This document shows, one piece after another, positions 18,228-27,181 of a stretch of DNA of 64,000 bases; positions within the stretch are counted from its first letter, which is position 1; each line of letters starts with the position of its first letter. The translations under genes were made by a program, and so were the position numbers. Under the pieces are notes generated by a model that saw only the letters and a program-made list of their open reading frames with translations, was not told the DNA's origin and did not search any database. Source of the DNA: Haloarcula salina (GTDB lineage Archaea; Halobacteriota; Halobacteria; Halobacteriales; Haloarculaceae); NCBI RefSeq assembly GCF_010119195.1, contig NZ_WRXL01000001.1, forward strand, positions 682,001 to 746,000, given 5' to 3'.

Positions 18228-19166
18228 ATGCCACGGGTACTCGTCACCGGCGGAGCCGGATTTCTGGGCTCACATCTCTGTGAATCTCTCCTCGAAGACG
18301 GCTACGAAGTCATCGCCATGGACAACCAGATTAGCGGGCAAGCGGAGAACCTCGAGCCGATCTTCTACCACGACAACTTCACGTACTACGAACACGACGT
18401 AACCAACTTCATCCACTCGACAGGTGACCTGGACTGGGTTCTACATCTGGCCAGTCTCGCGTCTCCCGTGTTCTACCAGGAGAACCCCATCAAGACGTTG
18501 AAAGTGGGTGCGCTCGGGACACACAAGACGCTCGGACTCGCGAAAGAGAAGAACGCGAAGTACCTCTTTACCTCGACCAGCGAGGTGTACGGCGACCCAG
18601 AGGTCAATCCACAGCCCGAGAGTTATCGGGGGAACGTCGACCCCTACGGCCCGCGGTCGTGTTACGACGAATCGAAGCGCTACGGCGAGGCCCTCGTCAG
18701 AGCCTACCGCGACAAGCACGACATCGACGTCCGAATCGCGAGGCTGTTCAACACGTACGGTCCCCGAATGCGGCTCGACGACGGCCGTGTAATCCCGACC
18801 TTCATGCGACAAGCGCTGCAGGGCGAACCACTGACGGTCCACGGCGAGGGAAAACAGACACGTAGCTTCTGTTACGTCAGTGATCTCATCGACGGACTGC
18901 GAGCGCTAATGAAGGCAGAGGTCCAATCGCCCGTCAATATCGGCAATCCAGACGAGTGGTCGATCCGTGAGCTCGCCGAACTAATCATCGACGTGACCGA
19001 TAGTTCGAGTGAGATCGTATACGAAGAGCGACCGAAACAGGATCCACAGGTCCGGAAACCGGATATTACGAAGGCAAAACGCCATCTCAACTGGACTCCA
19101 ACGATCACACTACGTGAAGGACTACAGGAGTTGCCGGAGTATTATAAGCGACGAATGCAAGATTAA
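18228..19166 (+). CDS. UDP-glucuronate decarboxylase (UDP-xylose synthase)-like SDR
   Basis: A 312-aa extended [68 protein letters not shown] (catalytic pair) and RLFNTYGPRMRLDDGRV follow the UXS pattern closely, including the ASPxxY and NTYGPRM segments. The expected reaction is NAD-dependent decarboxylation of UDP-glucuronate, product of aglM, to UDP-xylose. It is the last high-GC gene before the AT-rich island. Bacterial homologues sometimes make a 4-keto-pentose instead. Confidence 0.82.
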   Translation: MPRVLVTGGAGFLGSHLCESLLEDGYEVIAMDNQISGQAENLEPIFYHDNFTYYEHDVTNFIHSTGDLDWVLHLASLASPVFYQENPIKTLKVGALGTHKTLGLAKEKNAKYLFTSTSEVYGDPEVNPQPESYRGNVDPYGPRSCYDESKRYGEALVRAYRDKHDIDVRIARLFNTYGPRMRLDDGRVIPTFMRQALQGEPLTVHGEGKQTRSFCYVSDLIDGLRALMKAEVQSPVNIGNPDEWSIRELAELIIDVTDSSSEIVYEERPKQDPQVRKPDITKAKRHLNWTPTITLREGLQELPEYYKRRMQD

Positions 19167-19494
19167 AGTGAAGACAATTAGGGGTTGACATTTTGTAAGC
19201 AGTTTGGATTCAGTGCCTTGTTCGGCTATTTTCGGTTCAGCGTGCTTGGAGTCAAAATCAGTATCTCGGGAGCGTTCTGACCTTGTGGCGACACTTCGCC
19301 AATTGAGCGGTATTATAATAATATATTGCTTGGAGTTTAGTCACCGCACTGGTAAAATCCCCCATGTGAAAATAAAGCTGAATATGGAAACAACACCGAA
19401 TATCTATAATTTCTGGCTGTTGCTTCAGATTGTGAAAGCGGATTTAAACCACAGGTATAATTATATGTTTTAAACTGAATGTTTTGAATGAAAT
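19167..19494. other. Intergenic stretch at the edge of the AT-rich island
   Basis: This 328-base stretch begins the change to AT-rich sequence. An open frame of 89 codons exists on the plus strand but has no ATG start, no recognisable motif and a composition unlike its neighbours. The minus strand reads an arginine- and serine-rich peptide across 19200-19310 that may be debris of a former gene. No structured RNA recognised. Confidence 0.4.
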
Positions 19495-20403
19495 TCAATT
19501 CCACCTTCCGGTCTCAACAGAATAAAATTTCTCTCTTCCACATTCAGAAAGTTTATCGCGATCTATAGAGACATTTAGTTTCTCTTCAAGTTCCGGCAAC
19601 GTATAGGTAAGCGATGGTTGTCTCCGGTCGCGTTCTTTCCAGTCTCTGAATTCATCAGGTACGCTATAGCTTTGTTTTGGTAGCGAGAACAGGTATGCCA
19701 ACGGCAATATTATGAAATTAACTAATTTATCTTTGGTTTCCAATCTATCATCACAGACTACCATATGTTTGAAGAGGCTTTCAAACGTGATACCCATCTG
19801 GAATCGTGAGACAGTTGCTCGAAAAGAACGTTTAAATCCATAAGTTTTCTTTTGCTTTCGATCTGGCTTATCTATCTCTTCAGAAAATGGAGTATGATCT
19901 AAATAGATGATGTCGTTGTTATATAACAGGCGGATGGCAAAATCCTCCTCGGCGGCAGCAATCGGGAGATTTCGATGAGGTACTTCATTAAGAAGGAAAT
20001 CTTTGGATGAGATTTTGATGTTGGCACCATCAATATAGAAGTCTTTTCCAAGCTTCTCGCTTAGTTGTTCATAGATTTTAGCAAAATCAACTATTCCGCA
20101 CTCATATCGATCGTCTGCATCAACATAAATCAGGACAAATTCGCCATTAGCTTCTCGAATACCGATGTTCCTCATCATACCAAGATTACGGCCAGGATCT
20201 TGCTGAACTTCAACTAAGCGAAGGTTATCATGTTTTTCCTGCAACTTCTTGATGATCTTTCTGCTATTATCTGTTGACTCATCAACAACCAATACTTCAA
20301 AATCATCATTGACATTATTTAGAATGCTTAATAAAGATTCTTTTATCGTATTCTCCATATTATAATTACATATTGATACTGTGTATTTATATTCTTCACT
20401 CAT
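19495..20403 (-). CDS. Glycosyltransferase family 2
   Basis: A 302-aa GT-A enzyme with VSICNYNMENTIKESLLSI, the donor-site VLVVDESTDNS and the metal-binding YVDADDRYE in the order expected of GT2. The AT-rich codon use (many AAA, ATA, TTA) contrasts with the upstream genes, pointing to recent transfer. The C-terminal half has no recognised motif. Acceptor and sugar unknown. It is transcribed towards the UXS-like gene. Confidence 0.85.
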   Translation of the reverse strand: MSEEYKYTVSICNYNMENTIKESLLSILNNVNDDFEVLVVDESTDNSRKIIKKLQEKHDNLRLVEVQQDPGRNLGMMRNIGIREANGEFVLIYVDADDRYECGIVDFAKIYEQLSEKLGKDFYIDGANIKISSKDFLLNEVPHRNLPIAAAEEDFAIRLLYNNDIIYLDHTPFSEEIDKPDRKQKKTYGFKRSFRATVSRFQMGITFESLFKHMVVCDDRLETKDKLVNFIILPLAYLFSLPKQSYSVPDEFRDWKERDRRQPSLTYTLPELEEKLNVSIDRDKLSECGREKFYSVETGRWN

Positions 20404-20625
20404 GAGTTTAGCCGTGGTAATTCATACACTCAATTAAATATATCGTTCCGCTACTGTCTCAAATCAACGAAAAGAGTGTCATACAGTAGTTTAATCCTCT
20501 AATCAGAGGATTAAAACTCCAAGTCACAGTATAAGTATTGGAATAATCAGGCCATATATTACTTGGCATTAATTACCATCAGAGATAACCAAAGTTTTAT
20601 TTTTCTAACACACTTGGGAGAGATA

Positions 20626-21402
20626 ATGACAAAAATGGAAGTAGTACGAGATATATTTCAGAAAATCAAACTAGAGTTGAAAGATCCATATTCTTTTACT
20701 GTCGATAGTCTGACGACGGAACTCCGCGTTATCGAACCCGGCGACCTCATTCATTATCAATCTACTTTAACTTCGGAACAACCGGTTTACGAAGATTTTG
20801 TTAATTCAATTGAGAACAACGATATTGTCTGGGATATTGGGGCAAACCTTGGCATCTATGGATTACTTGCAACTGAGACCGGATGTGATGTCTCGTTTTT
20901 TGAACCACATCCAGAAAGTGTTGAGCGGATCTTTCAGAATATTGCTCATAATGAATACGACGCAACAGTTTATGAAGCGGCTCTCTCAAACGAATCGGGT
21001 ACTGTAGATTTTGTTACCGGGCTACAGTGGTCTGGAGCAGGGGTAAATGCGATTAATAGTGGCAATCTAGCAGAAAATTATGACAAGAGATACGACAATT
21101 CCAAGATAATTACTGTCGATACTCAGCGAGCAGATGCTATTCGCGACAACGGTGCTACCCCACCGACCGTTGCTAAAATAGATGTTGAGGGAGCTGAGAT
21201 GGATGTTTTACTCGGTGGTCCGTCTGTGTTTGATCCCTCTACATGCCGATTGATATACTGCGAAGTCCACTCACAGGTAACGGAATACGGTTATTCAATG
21301 GAGGATGTTAGGACAGAGTTGGCAGAGCGCGGATACTCTCTCGAAATGTTGGGAGAGGAAGAAGGCAACTGGAATCTCAAAGCGACAGCAGATCAAGAAT
21401 AG
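20626..21402 (+). CDS. FkbM-family methyltransferase
   Basis: A 258-aa SAM-dependent methyltransferase. The ATG at 20626 is preceded by GGGAG seven bases upstream, whereas the longer frame would need a TTG start, so the shorter form is chosen. The SAM motif VWDIGANLGIYGLLA, the acidic loop FFEPHPESVERI and KIDVEGAEMDVLLGG match FkbM O-methyltransferases. In haloarchaeal glycan loci these enzymes plausibly methylate sugar hydroxyls or acids (AglP in Haloferax methylates a hexuronate), which is inference here. Codons are AT-rich like the neighbours. Confidence 0.88.
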   Translation: MTKMEVVRDIFQKIKLELKDPYSFTVDSLTTELRVIEPGDLIHYQSTLTSEQPVYEDFVNSIENNDIVWDIGANLGIYGLLATETGCDVSFFEPHPESVERIFQNIAHNEYDATVYEAALSNESGTVDFVTGLQWSGAGVNAINSGNLAENYDKRYDNSKIITVDTQRADAIRDNGATPPTVAKIDVEGAEMDVLLGGPSVFDPSTCRLIYCEVHSQVTEYGYSMEDVRTELAERGYSLEMLGEEEGNWNLKATADQE

Positions 21403-21423
21403 CATCGTCTGCCAGTGCAGACG

Positions 21424-22425
21424 TTATTTTATAGACTGACTCATGTGTTCATCATCCAAAGAATCCAACAGCGGACGGTCAAGTTGTTCAAATCCATGAT
21501 CCACGACAGAGTCATACAACGGGACAAGTGGACAATCTCCAAGAAAGGCGGCGAAGGTACTGAACGTACTGGGAGGTGTGAGAACTGCATCGCAGAGCGA
21601 TAGCTCGGCGAAATTTTCGAGATAGTGACCGGAGCCAAAGGGATCACCAGTCGCAAACCGATACGACTCCGCCTTGAATAAGTCGTCATCCTGTGACTCG
21701 TCTGATGCGATTACGAAACAAACATCCTTTTCAGCGTGTTGCTGTTCAAACTTCTGCAGCAACTCTCGATACTCCGGTGAGGTGAAAAAGTATCGTCCAT
21801 CGTTCCATGTTCGATAGTCCCCTTGTCGAATTAGTACACCAACCACGAAGTCATGCGACGATTGAAGAGAGTCAATGTAGCTACGTGCCGTATCGAGATA
21901 TACCGGGGCGGGCTGAAGGTGATCCCGTATTCGGTCTCTGTATTTTTCGACCAGTGACCAGCAGCGGACTCCCCATCCAGCTAGCACAGAGACACGTTTT
22001 GACTTGAGTTGTCGGATCATTTGCGCGTCATCAAGATCTACACGATCAAGCGAATCACCTGCAACAGAGAATGGAGCATGAGTGTTACCTCCGATCATAC
22101 TTTGTGCATCGGTACGCAAATTTGCTACCCGGTGTAACATCTGATATTGAAGCCCGTTGAGCGGACGGTGCTTGAGGATTCGTTCCACTACACCGTCTCC
22201 CCATCCATATCTGATGATCGCCTGCCAGAGTCCGTCAGGACTCTTCTCACGAATATCGCCAAGTGGTAAAACTGGTGATCCATACTGGTCTATATGCGGA
22301 TGAATTGCGAGGTCCAGCACATCGACGTCGGGATTTTCAAGTTCAAATGCGAGCAAATTCGCGTAGTTGACAAGTTGATTTCCTAACCGCCCGCCACCGT
22401 GAGTGTAGATTAAATGCTTAGTCAT
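21424..22425 (-). CDS. Alpha-1,2-fucosyltransferase-like (GT11)
   Basis: A 333-aa GT11 protein. The N-terminal GGGRLGNQLVNYANLLAF corresponds to the GGLGNQMFQYA signature. VGVLIRQGDYRTWNDGRYF corresponds to the HxRRGDY donor-binding motif, with a Gln in place of the second Arg. C-terminal CFVIASDES and LCDAVLTPPSTFSTFAAFLG match the remaining conserved blocks. It would transfer fucose from GDP-fucose, consistent with the dehydratase/reductase pair at 14146-16172. GT11 also includes galactosyl-type enzymes, so the sugar is inferred. Confidence 0.8.
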   Translation of the reverse strand: MTKHLIYTHGGGRLGNQLVNYANLLAFELENPDVDVLDLAIHPHIDQYGSPVLPLGDIREKSPDGLWQAIIRYGWGDGVVERILKHRPLNGLQYQMLHRVANLRTDAQSMIGGNTHAPFSVAGDSLDRVDLDDAQMIRQLKSKRVSVLAGWGVRCWSLVEKYRDRIRDHLQPAPVYLDTARSYIDSLQSSHDFVVGVLIRQGDYRTWNDGRYFFTSPEYRELLQKFEQQHAEKDVCFVIASDESQDDDLFKAESYRFATGDPFGSGHYLENFAELSLCDAVLTPPSTFSTFAAFLGDCPLVPLYDSVVDHGFEQLDRPLLDSLDDEHMSQSIK

Positions 22426-22794
22426 CTGTAGAGCAAACTCCTAGTCAATATTCCAAATCAGTCTACTCAGCAATTTCAACTGTTCGGTCCAGTTCTACCC
22501 ACTTCAGAATATTCTGGAAAAGATTCCGTAATCCGTGAGTCATTTGCCAGTCAGGGGGCCACATCGAACCTTCAAGAATTCGGTTTCTAGCCACTGATTG
22601 TCAATTATGCGTTGTGTTCCGTGTGCGAACTCAGCACCTCACCTAAGAAGTCCAGATCCAAGAAGTAAATCCGATCGTGGTCTAAGTTGGCAGCAATGTT
22701 CAATTCCGTGTCGCACTCGGTCCCGAAGATATCTCCACGCCCGTAGTTGTCGATACTTTTTTGCGATTTCACGACCTCTGTAACATACCCTCCA
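22426..22794. other. Non-coding stretch beside the IS remnant
   Basis: Between the start of the GT11 gene and the transposase remnant. Only short frames with arginine- and cysteine-rich translations are present, likely more of the decayed insertion. No promoter or RNA recognised. Confidence 0.35.
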
Positions 22795-23010
22795 GACGGA
22801 GGGTGTCCGGCCGCTGATCAAACATCTGCTGGTCGCGCACATGGCCAAGTCCAAAACGTACAGTTGGACAGCGAAATGTACGGGCAGCGCATGGAAGTCG
22901 AAACAGTGCTTTCCGCCGTCAAGCACCGATCCGGTTCGGAGCCATGCGCCAAGTACTACCAGTTCCGTGAGCCGGTCGTGACCGCTGCGGTCACAACCCC
23001 GAATAAGCCA
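22795..23010 (+). pseudogene. Remnant of IS5-group transposase, C-terminal part
   Basis: One frame reads EGVRPLIKH; after a shift of frame near 22840, the next reads LDSEMYGQRMEVETVLSAVK and YYQFREPVV. These match, in order, the PLIKHR, MYxQRxMxETVxSxxKRR and WYxEFRE blocks near the C-terminus of haloarchaeal IS5-group DDE transposases, including the catalytic Glu (ET). Both the frame change and the lost C-terminal consensus show it is dead. Upstream bases from 22426 to 22795 show no further recognisable gene. Confidence 0.6.
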
Positions 23011-23098
23011 TCAAGGAGTGATCGTTACCCCTTTCGTGGATTTAATAGAGTCGGTGAAAAGGGAAACAACCTAATGATATCGTTATCAAGACGGATTA

Positions 23099-23803
23099 AT
23101 GAACCCAATAAAATCCATAGCCAAAGAGATCGTCACAACAGATATAGCACACCATTACATCTCAAAAGCGTATCATTTGAAATATCCTGGCTCACGTCAA
23201 TATTGGGAAGATCGGTATCAAAGAGGAGATAACTCTGGTGCTGGCTCATACGGAAAATTAGCTAGATTCAAATCAAATGTCCTTGAGAACTTTATTGATC
23301 AAAACGAAGTGAAAGATGTAATCGAGTTCGGTTGTGGAGACGGAAACCAATTATCTATGACTGAGTTTCCACCATATATTGGATTAGATGTCTCATCGAC
23401 TGCAATCCAAATGTGTATAAATAAATTTGAGGATGAGGAATATAAGAGTTTCTTTCTATATAATCCCGAATCTTTCGTTGACAACCGCGGAATATTCAAA
23501 TCTGATCTAGGCCTCTCGTTAGATGTAATCTATCATTTGACGGAAGACGATATATATCAAAAATATATGGAAGATTTGTTTTCGAGTTCTAGGAAGTATG
23601 TTATTATTTATTCATCAAATACTACTAAAAAGTATGTCGACGACAAACATGTTAAACACAGAAAATTCACTAATTGGGTAGAAAATAATGCAAGGGATTG
23701 GGAACTTGATAGAGTGATTGATAACAAGTATTCATATGACCCTTCAAATCCCGAAAACACTTCTTGGTCCGACTTTTATATATTCAAGCACACGTCACAT
23801 TGA
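23099..23803 (+). CDS. Class I SAM-dependent methyltransferase
   Basis: A 234-aa protein with YWEDRYQRGDNSGAGSYG near the N-terminus, the SAM-binding VIEFGCGDGNQLS and the following acidic IGLDVSSTAI, and the LGLSLDVIYHLTEDDIYQKYM segment typical of sugar or lipopolysaccharide methyltransferases. Very AT-rich codons set it apart from the host average. It sits between two decayed transposase fragments, so it is probably part of an imported cassette. Substrate unknown. Confidence 0.82.
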   Translation: MNPIKSIAKEIVTTDIAHHYISKAYHLKYPGSRQYWEDRYQRGDNSGAGSYGKLARFKSNVLENFIDQNEVKDVIEFGCGDGNQLSMTEFPPYIGLDVSSTAIQMCINKFEDEEYKSFFLYNPESFVDNRGIFKSDLGLSLDVIYHLTEDDIYQKYMEDLFSSSRKYVIIYSSNTTKKYVDDKHVKHRKFTNWVENNARDWELDRVIDNKYSYDPSNPENTSWSDFYIFKHTSH

Positions 23804-23829
23804 ATAGCCGTAGAAAATTGCGAGGTATA

Positions 23830-23960
23830 ACTTGATTTCACGATCGCTTAGACACCTTGGTGTTTTGAGCCGTACATATCAAGACGAGTTCGTGAAATTC
23901 ACCGACCGGATTCCTGCGCGCACGGCATCGGAAAAAGTGATTACAGTTCGCTCGCTGGCA
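23830..23960 (-). pseudogene. Possible transposase C-terminal fragment
   Basis: The minus strand reads ARRNPVGEFHELVLICTAQN, resembling the xEFRELVLxCxxxN block at the end of IS4/IS5-type transposases. Only about 40 codons are recognisable. It may belong to the same or another insertion as the remnant at 22795. Weak assignment. Confidence 0.3.
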
Positions 23961-24032
23961 CGACACCCCAAACTAAACACTACTATTTAAATATCCGATA
24001 TTTGACTACAGAGCTGATAGGATAGTGCTCAT

Positions 24033-25043
24033 CTATTCCAGATATCCCAAAGACTTCAATGTCTCTTTAACCGACTGTTCAGAATAGTCACCATCATCGT
24101 CAGGCGAAAAAGAAGGGATATAAGACCTTGTGTCTTCTGCGGAAGTCTCCGCCCACGGGACTCGTCTTATCTGAGGATGTAAACTCCCAGCATGATGGTA
24201 AAAAACACCAAACTCCCCAAAGGCTTCGCCATGATCAGCTGAGATTGCAACGTTTCGATAGTTAGAATTTTCCAACAAGAGTTCGATTTCCTCTAACACC
24301 CACCGCAGCATATTCAAATAAGACCGAAAAACTTCGTCCCTGTTTCCGGTTCTTTCTAAATAGCCGAACTCGTCCCCCTGGTGGTCTTTTAAATTACTTC
24401 CTTCAGGAATGCACTCTAGAGTATATGGTCCGTGTGGTGGCATATAATGGAGAATGGTCTTGTCGAAATCATGTTCTCTTGAAAGAGTAATACCTCGATC
24501 GGTCACATACCTCGGCGGACAATATTTGTACCCACGCCCCTCGTATTTCCACAGTCCTTCGTAATGGCCAAGATCGTCTTTGCTTGCCAAGTTCCAGTCA
24601 CCGCGGCTACGCATTTGGGAGACGTCTTTATTTTCTGTTTCCGGATCCCAATTTGATTCAATACCGTTTCCAAGAACCGTCTCAGAATGGGGGTTTGCGG
24701 ATATGTATGCTGTATTTTCAATGTCGTCCTCATAGTCTAAATCGAAGGTTTTCGCAATCCACTCTGGAGAAGAACCGCCAACTGAGTAGATAGATCCGAC
24801 TTCTGGGATACACGAAAATTCCGACGAAACTGTCCTTAATGCATCTACACGGCATGTGTCGAGAATAATAAGCAAATCCCAATTTTGATTGAACACGTTG
24901 GTCCCGATCGTTTTCCTTGAATTGAACGCAATAGACTGATTTCTGTATGTGGCAAGAGCATTTTGAAAGCCCTTTGCCTTTATATAAGATAGCGCCTTCT
25001 GAGGATTTTTGACTCCTCGTCTAACTTTATTCGCGAGTCTCAT
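24033..25043 (-). CDS. Sulfatase/alkaline-phosphatase-fold hydrolase, AT-rich paralogue
   Basis: A 336-aa member of the alkaline phosphatase superfamily. Metal-site Asp is in LLIILDTCRVDALR, and HYMPPHGPY and AISADHGEAFGEFG carry the histidines and second Asp-His pair of sulfatases and phosphoglycerol transferases. SSPEWIAKTF about 40 residues after the first motif sits where the nucleophile (Ser/Thr or formylglycine) lies. No CxPxR formylglycine motif is seen. There is no signal peptide, so action may be cytoplasmic. A second copy is at 29512. It may hydrolyse or transfer phosphate or sulfate groups of the glycan. Confidence 0.8.
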   Translation of the reverse strand: MRLANKVRRGVKNPQKALSYIKAKGFQNALATYRNQSIAFNSRKTIGTNVFNQNWDLLIILDTCRVDALRTVSSEFSCIPEVGSIYSVGGSSPEWIAKTFDLDYEDDIENTAYISANPHSETVLGNGIESNWDPETENKDVSQMRSRGDWNLASKDDLGHYEGLWKYEGRGYKYCPPRYVTDRGITLSREHDFDKTILHYMPPHGPYTLECIPEGSNLKDHQGDEFGYLERTGNRDEVFRSYLNMLRWVLEEIELLLENSNYRNVAISADHGEAFGEFGVFYHHAGSLHPQIRRVPWAETSAEDTRSYIPSFSPDDDGDYSEQSVKETLKSLGYLE

Positions 25044-25210
25044 CTATGTCGCCAGTTTCTCTCATTCATATTAGTCACTTCGACTGGTAGGAACAGCCAC
25101 CCATTTTCTATTTACGAGTACTCCACACATCAACTGATTCAATTCTTTGTCTGAAACATATATAATCTCTTCCGCGGTATGATAGTAGTATCAAAAAAAA
25201 AAGTTTCGAA
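25044..25210. other. AT-rich non-coding stretch
   Basis: Between the sulfatase-fold gene and the IS6 remnant. It includes a run of nine or more A near 25193-25202 and no gene. Confidence 0.35.
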
Positions 25211-25763
25211 CTAGTCGTCAACGATTTCTTTCTCAGCGCTGTAAAAAAACAGTTTGAAATCGAAGAGGTTCATCGGTCTTTTCCCTGCCAAAGACACGTT
25301 CGAGACTGGTCTGATTTCCGTGGAATTCCTATCTGAAATCGAGGCCGTGTCGCTACAGGTGTCTTTCAGCGGGGCGGCACCGTAGAAGAGAGCCACGGAG
25401 TCTGCCACATCATGTCTCCGCGGAATTCGGCGAAGAGCACATGAGCGAGGTCGTTGATTCACGTCGGTTCAATCCGTGCATCAGTAATTCACGGTGTCTG
25501 GGTCGACGGAAGCAGACAGCTAGTAGCACTCATCTTTGAGTTGGATCACGGCTTCGTCGACCGCAACGTGATCCGGGCTGCGTCCATCGCTGGGTTATAA
25601 ATCAGCATTGTGGACCCAGTTGTTAACAATAGAGCGAGTGCATTGGACACTGGATATTACAAGAAGCGTACCAGTATTCGAGAGCGATAGTTCAGTAAGA
25701 TGCAGTTGAATACGGAGTTTCACTATCAGCCGTAGTATCTCTTCGCTCTCCACAAATTCTAAC
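25211..25763 (-). pseudogene. Decayed IS6-family transposase
   Basis: A single minus-strand frame reads LEFVESEEILRLIVKLRIQL, SIVNNWVHNADL, PDHVAVDEAVIQLKDECY, VDPDTVNY, RRHDVADSVALFYGAAPLKD and LFFYSAEKEIVDD. These are the ordered blocks of haloarchaeal IS6-group DDE transposases. Four in-frame stops interrupt it, between ADL and PSDG, after DECY and twice after VNY. The second catalytic Asp of the LVDGA block is replaced (LFYGAA). No terminal repeats or target duplication were found by eye. Confidence 0.75.
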
Positions 25764-25996
25764 TTAGTCTTGTCTAAACAATAGTTAAGATAGATAAGAA
25801 GCTTTTTATGTAGATGAACCTATTTCCGTCTTTTTCAATCTTATCTGGAAGTGCTCCCTTCCCAAGGAAAAAAGAATAACTATAATAATTAGTTAAGCGA
25901 AAAGCAGAGTCAGACTGTGTTTCCAAAGCAGTGGTTTATTTGCCCGACACACATTAAGTAGGACTAAGCGATCTATAAAAATCAAAATAGTCTAGC
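25764..25996. other. AT-rich stretch before the GT4 gene
   Basis: The first bases extend the transposase frame a few codons. The remainder is non-coding and ends in a TATA-like element at 25974-25980. Confidence 0.35.
25974..25980 (+). promoter_or_regulatory. TATA box upstream of the GT4 gene
   Basis: TATAAAA lies 17-23 bases before the ATG at 25997, within AT-rich sequence. Plausible leaderless or near-leaderless promoter; base composition makes chance matches likely. Confidence 0.35.
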
Positions 25997-27181
25997 ATGG
26001 ATATATTATACGTATTAGAACGGTTTCCACAGATTTCAGAGAGTTTTATCGTTAATGAACTGTATGAATTATCTCGTAGAGGGCATAATGTGTATGTGTT
26101 TTCATTTGATGAAAGTAATGAAGACATTGAACATGACGAATTAAGTAAAGTACAAATACCTATCGAGTACGGGAGTACACCATCATTATCCTCATATAGC
26201 GAGTTATCGCTCGGAAAATTGTCCATTCACAAATTCTGGAAAGAATTGATATTTATTGATCATCCAGTCCGTCATCTAAATAGGTTATGCTACAGTAAAC
26301 AGATATTAGATTATATAAGAGATTGTGGCGGTGTGGATGTTATCCATGCACATTTTGCAACGACATCAAAATTGAGTGCAGTCTACGCATCGAGATCATA
26401 TGGCATACCATGTACTGTAACGGCACATGCAACCGAGATTTTTGCAGATCCGAATTTTCGGTTATTACGACAAGTTCTGCAAAGCTATGATGGTATTTTA
26501 ACACCTTCAAAGTACAATAAAAGCTATTTGAAGGACAATTGTGGAGAGGATCTCGATATTCGAGTGGTTCCGGCTACTACTAGAGTCGACAAATTCAAGC
26601 CTTCAAATGAACATGTTCCTGGGCGGGTTTTGACAGTAGCAAGGCTCGTTGAGAAGAAAGGGCATAAATACGCCATTGAAGGAATTTCCGAGTTACTTGA
26701 CCGAGGATATAACCTTAAGTACCATATTGTAGGGACTGGAAGGCTTGAGTCCGATCTACGACAGCAAGTAAATGAGAATTGTATCGAGGACCATGTAGAG
26801 TTCTTGGGTCATGTGACAGATTCCCAACTCCAACAAGAGTTCAATGAAGCAGAATTGTTTATTCTTCCTTGCGTAATTGCCTCGAACGGAGACAGAGATG
26901 TAGCACCAGTTTCGTTGAAGGAAGCCATGGCAACACAAACAGCTTGCATCTCTACGACAGTATCGGCAATACCCGAATTAATAACCGACGAATACGACGG
27001 ATTATTAGTTGAGCCGCGACATTCGGATAAACTAGCAGACTCAATCGCCCATCTGATTGATAATCCGACATATCGTGAGGAAATTGCAAAAAATGGAAGA
27101 GATACAGTGAGAAAACAGTTTGATATTTCCACATCAGTAGATGCAATGGTGGAGTATTTCAAAGAGATAGATGATAGATAA
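25997..27181 (+). CDS. Glycosyltransferase family 4
   Basis: A 394-aa GT-B enzyme. The N-terminal half has YVLERFPQISESFIVNEL, a signature of the colanic-acid WcaL/AmsK-like GT4 group, and AHFATTSKLSAVYASRSYGIP. The C-terminal domain has VARLVEKKGHKYAIEGISEL, FLGHV and the phosphate-binding EAMATQTACISTTVSAIPELI (E-x7-E region). It overlaps the next gene by 11 bases, so the two are coupled. Codons are AT-rich. Donor and acceptor unknown. Confidence 0.9.
   Translation: MDILYVLERFPQISESFIVNELYELSRRGHNVYVFSFDESNEDIEHDELSKVQIPIEYGSTPSLSSYSELSLGKLSIHKFWKELIFIDHPVRHLNRLCYSKQILDYIRDCGGVDVIHAHFATTSKLSAVYASRSYGIPCTVTAHATEIFADPNFRLLRQVLQSYDGILTPSKYNKSYLKDNCGEDLDIRVVPATTRVDKFKPSNEHVPGRVLTVARLVEKKGHKYAIEGISELLDRGYNLKYHIVGTGRLESDLRQQVNENCIEDHVEFLGHVTDSQLQQEFNEAELFILPCVIASNGDRDVAPVSLKEAMATQTACISTTVSAIPELITDEYDGLLVEPRHSDKLADSIAHLIDNPTYREEIAKNGRDTVRKQFDISTSVDAMVEYFKEIDDR

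Noticed and set aside
19204-19473. 89-codon frame in the island edge
   Set aside because: No ATG start, no motif and a composition unlike coding neighbours.
20563-20625. N-terminal extension of the FkbM methyltransferase
   Set aside because: It needs a TTG start; the ATG at 20626 has GGGAG at proper spacing and begins right before the conserved region.
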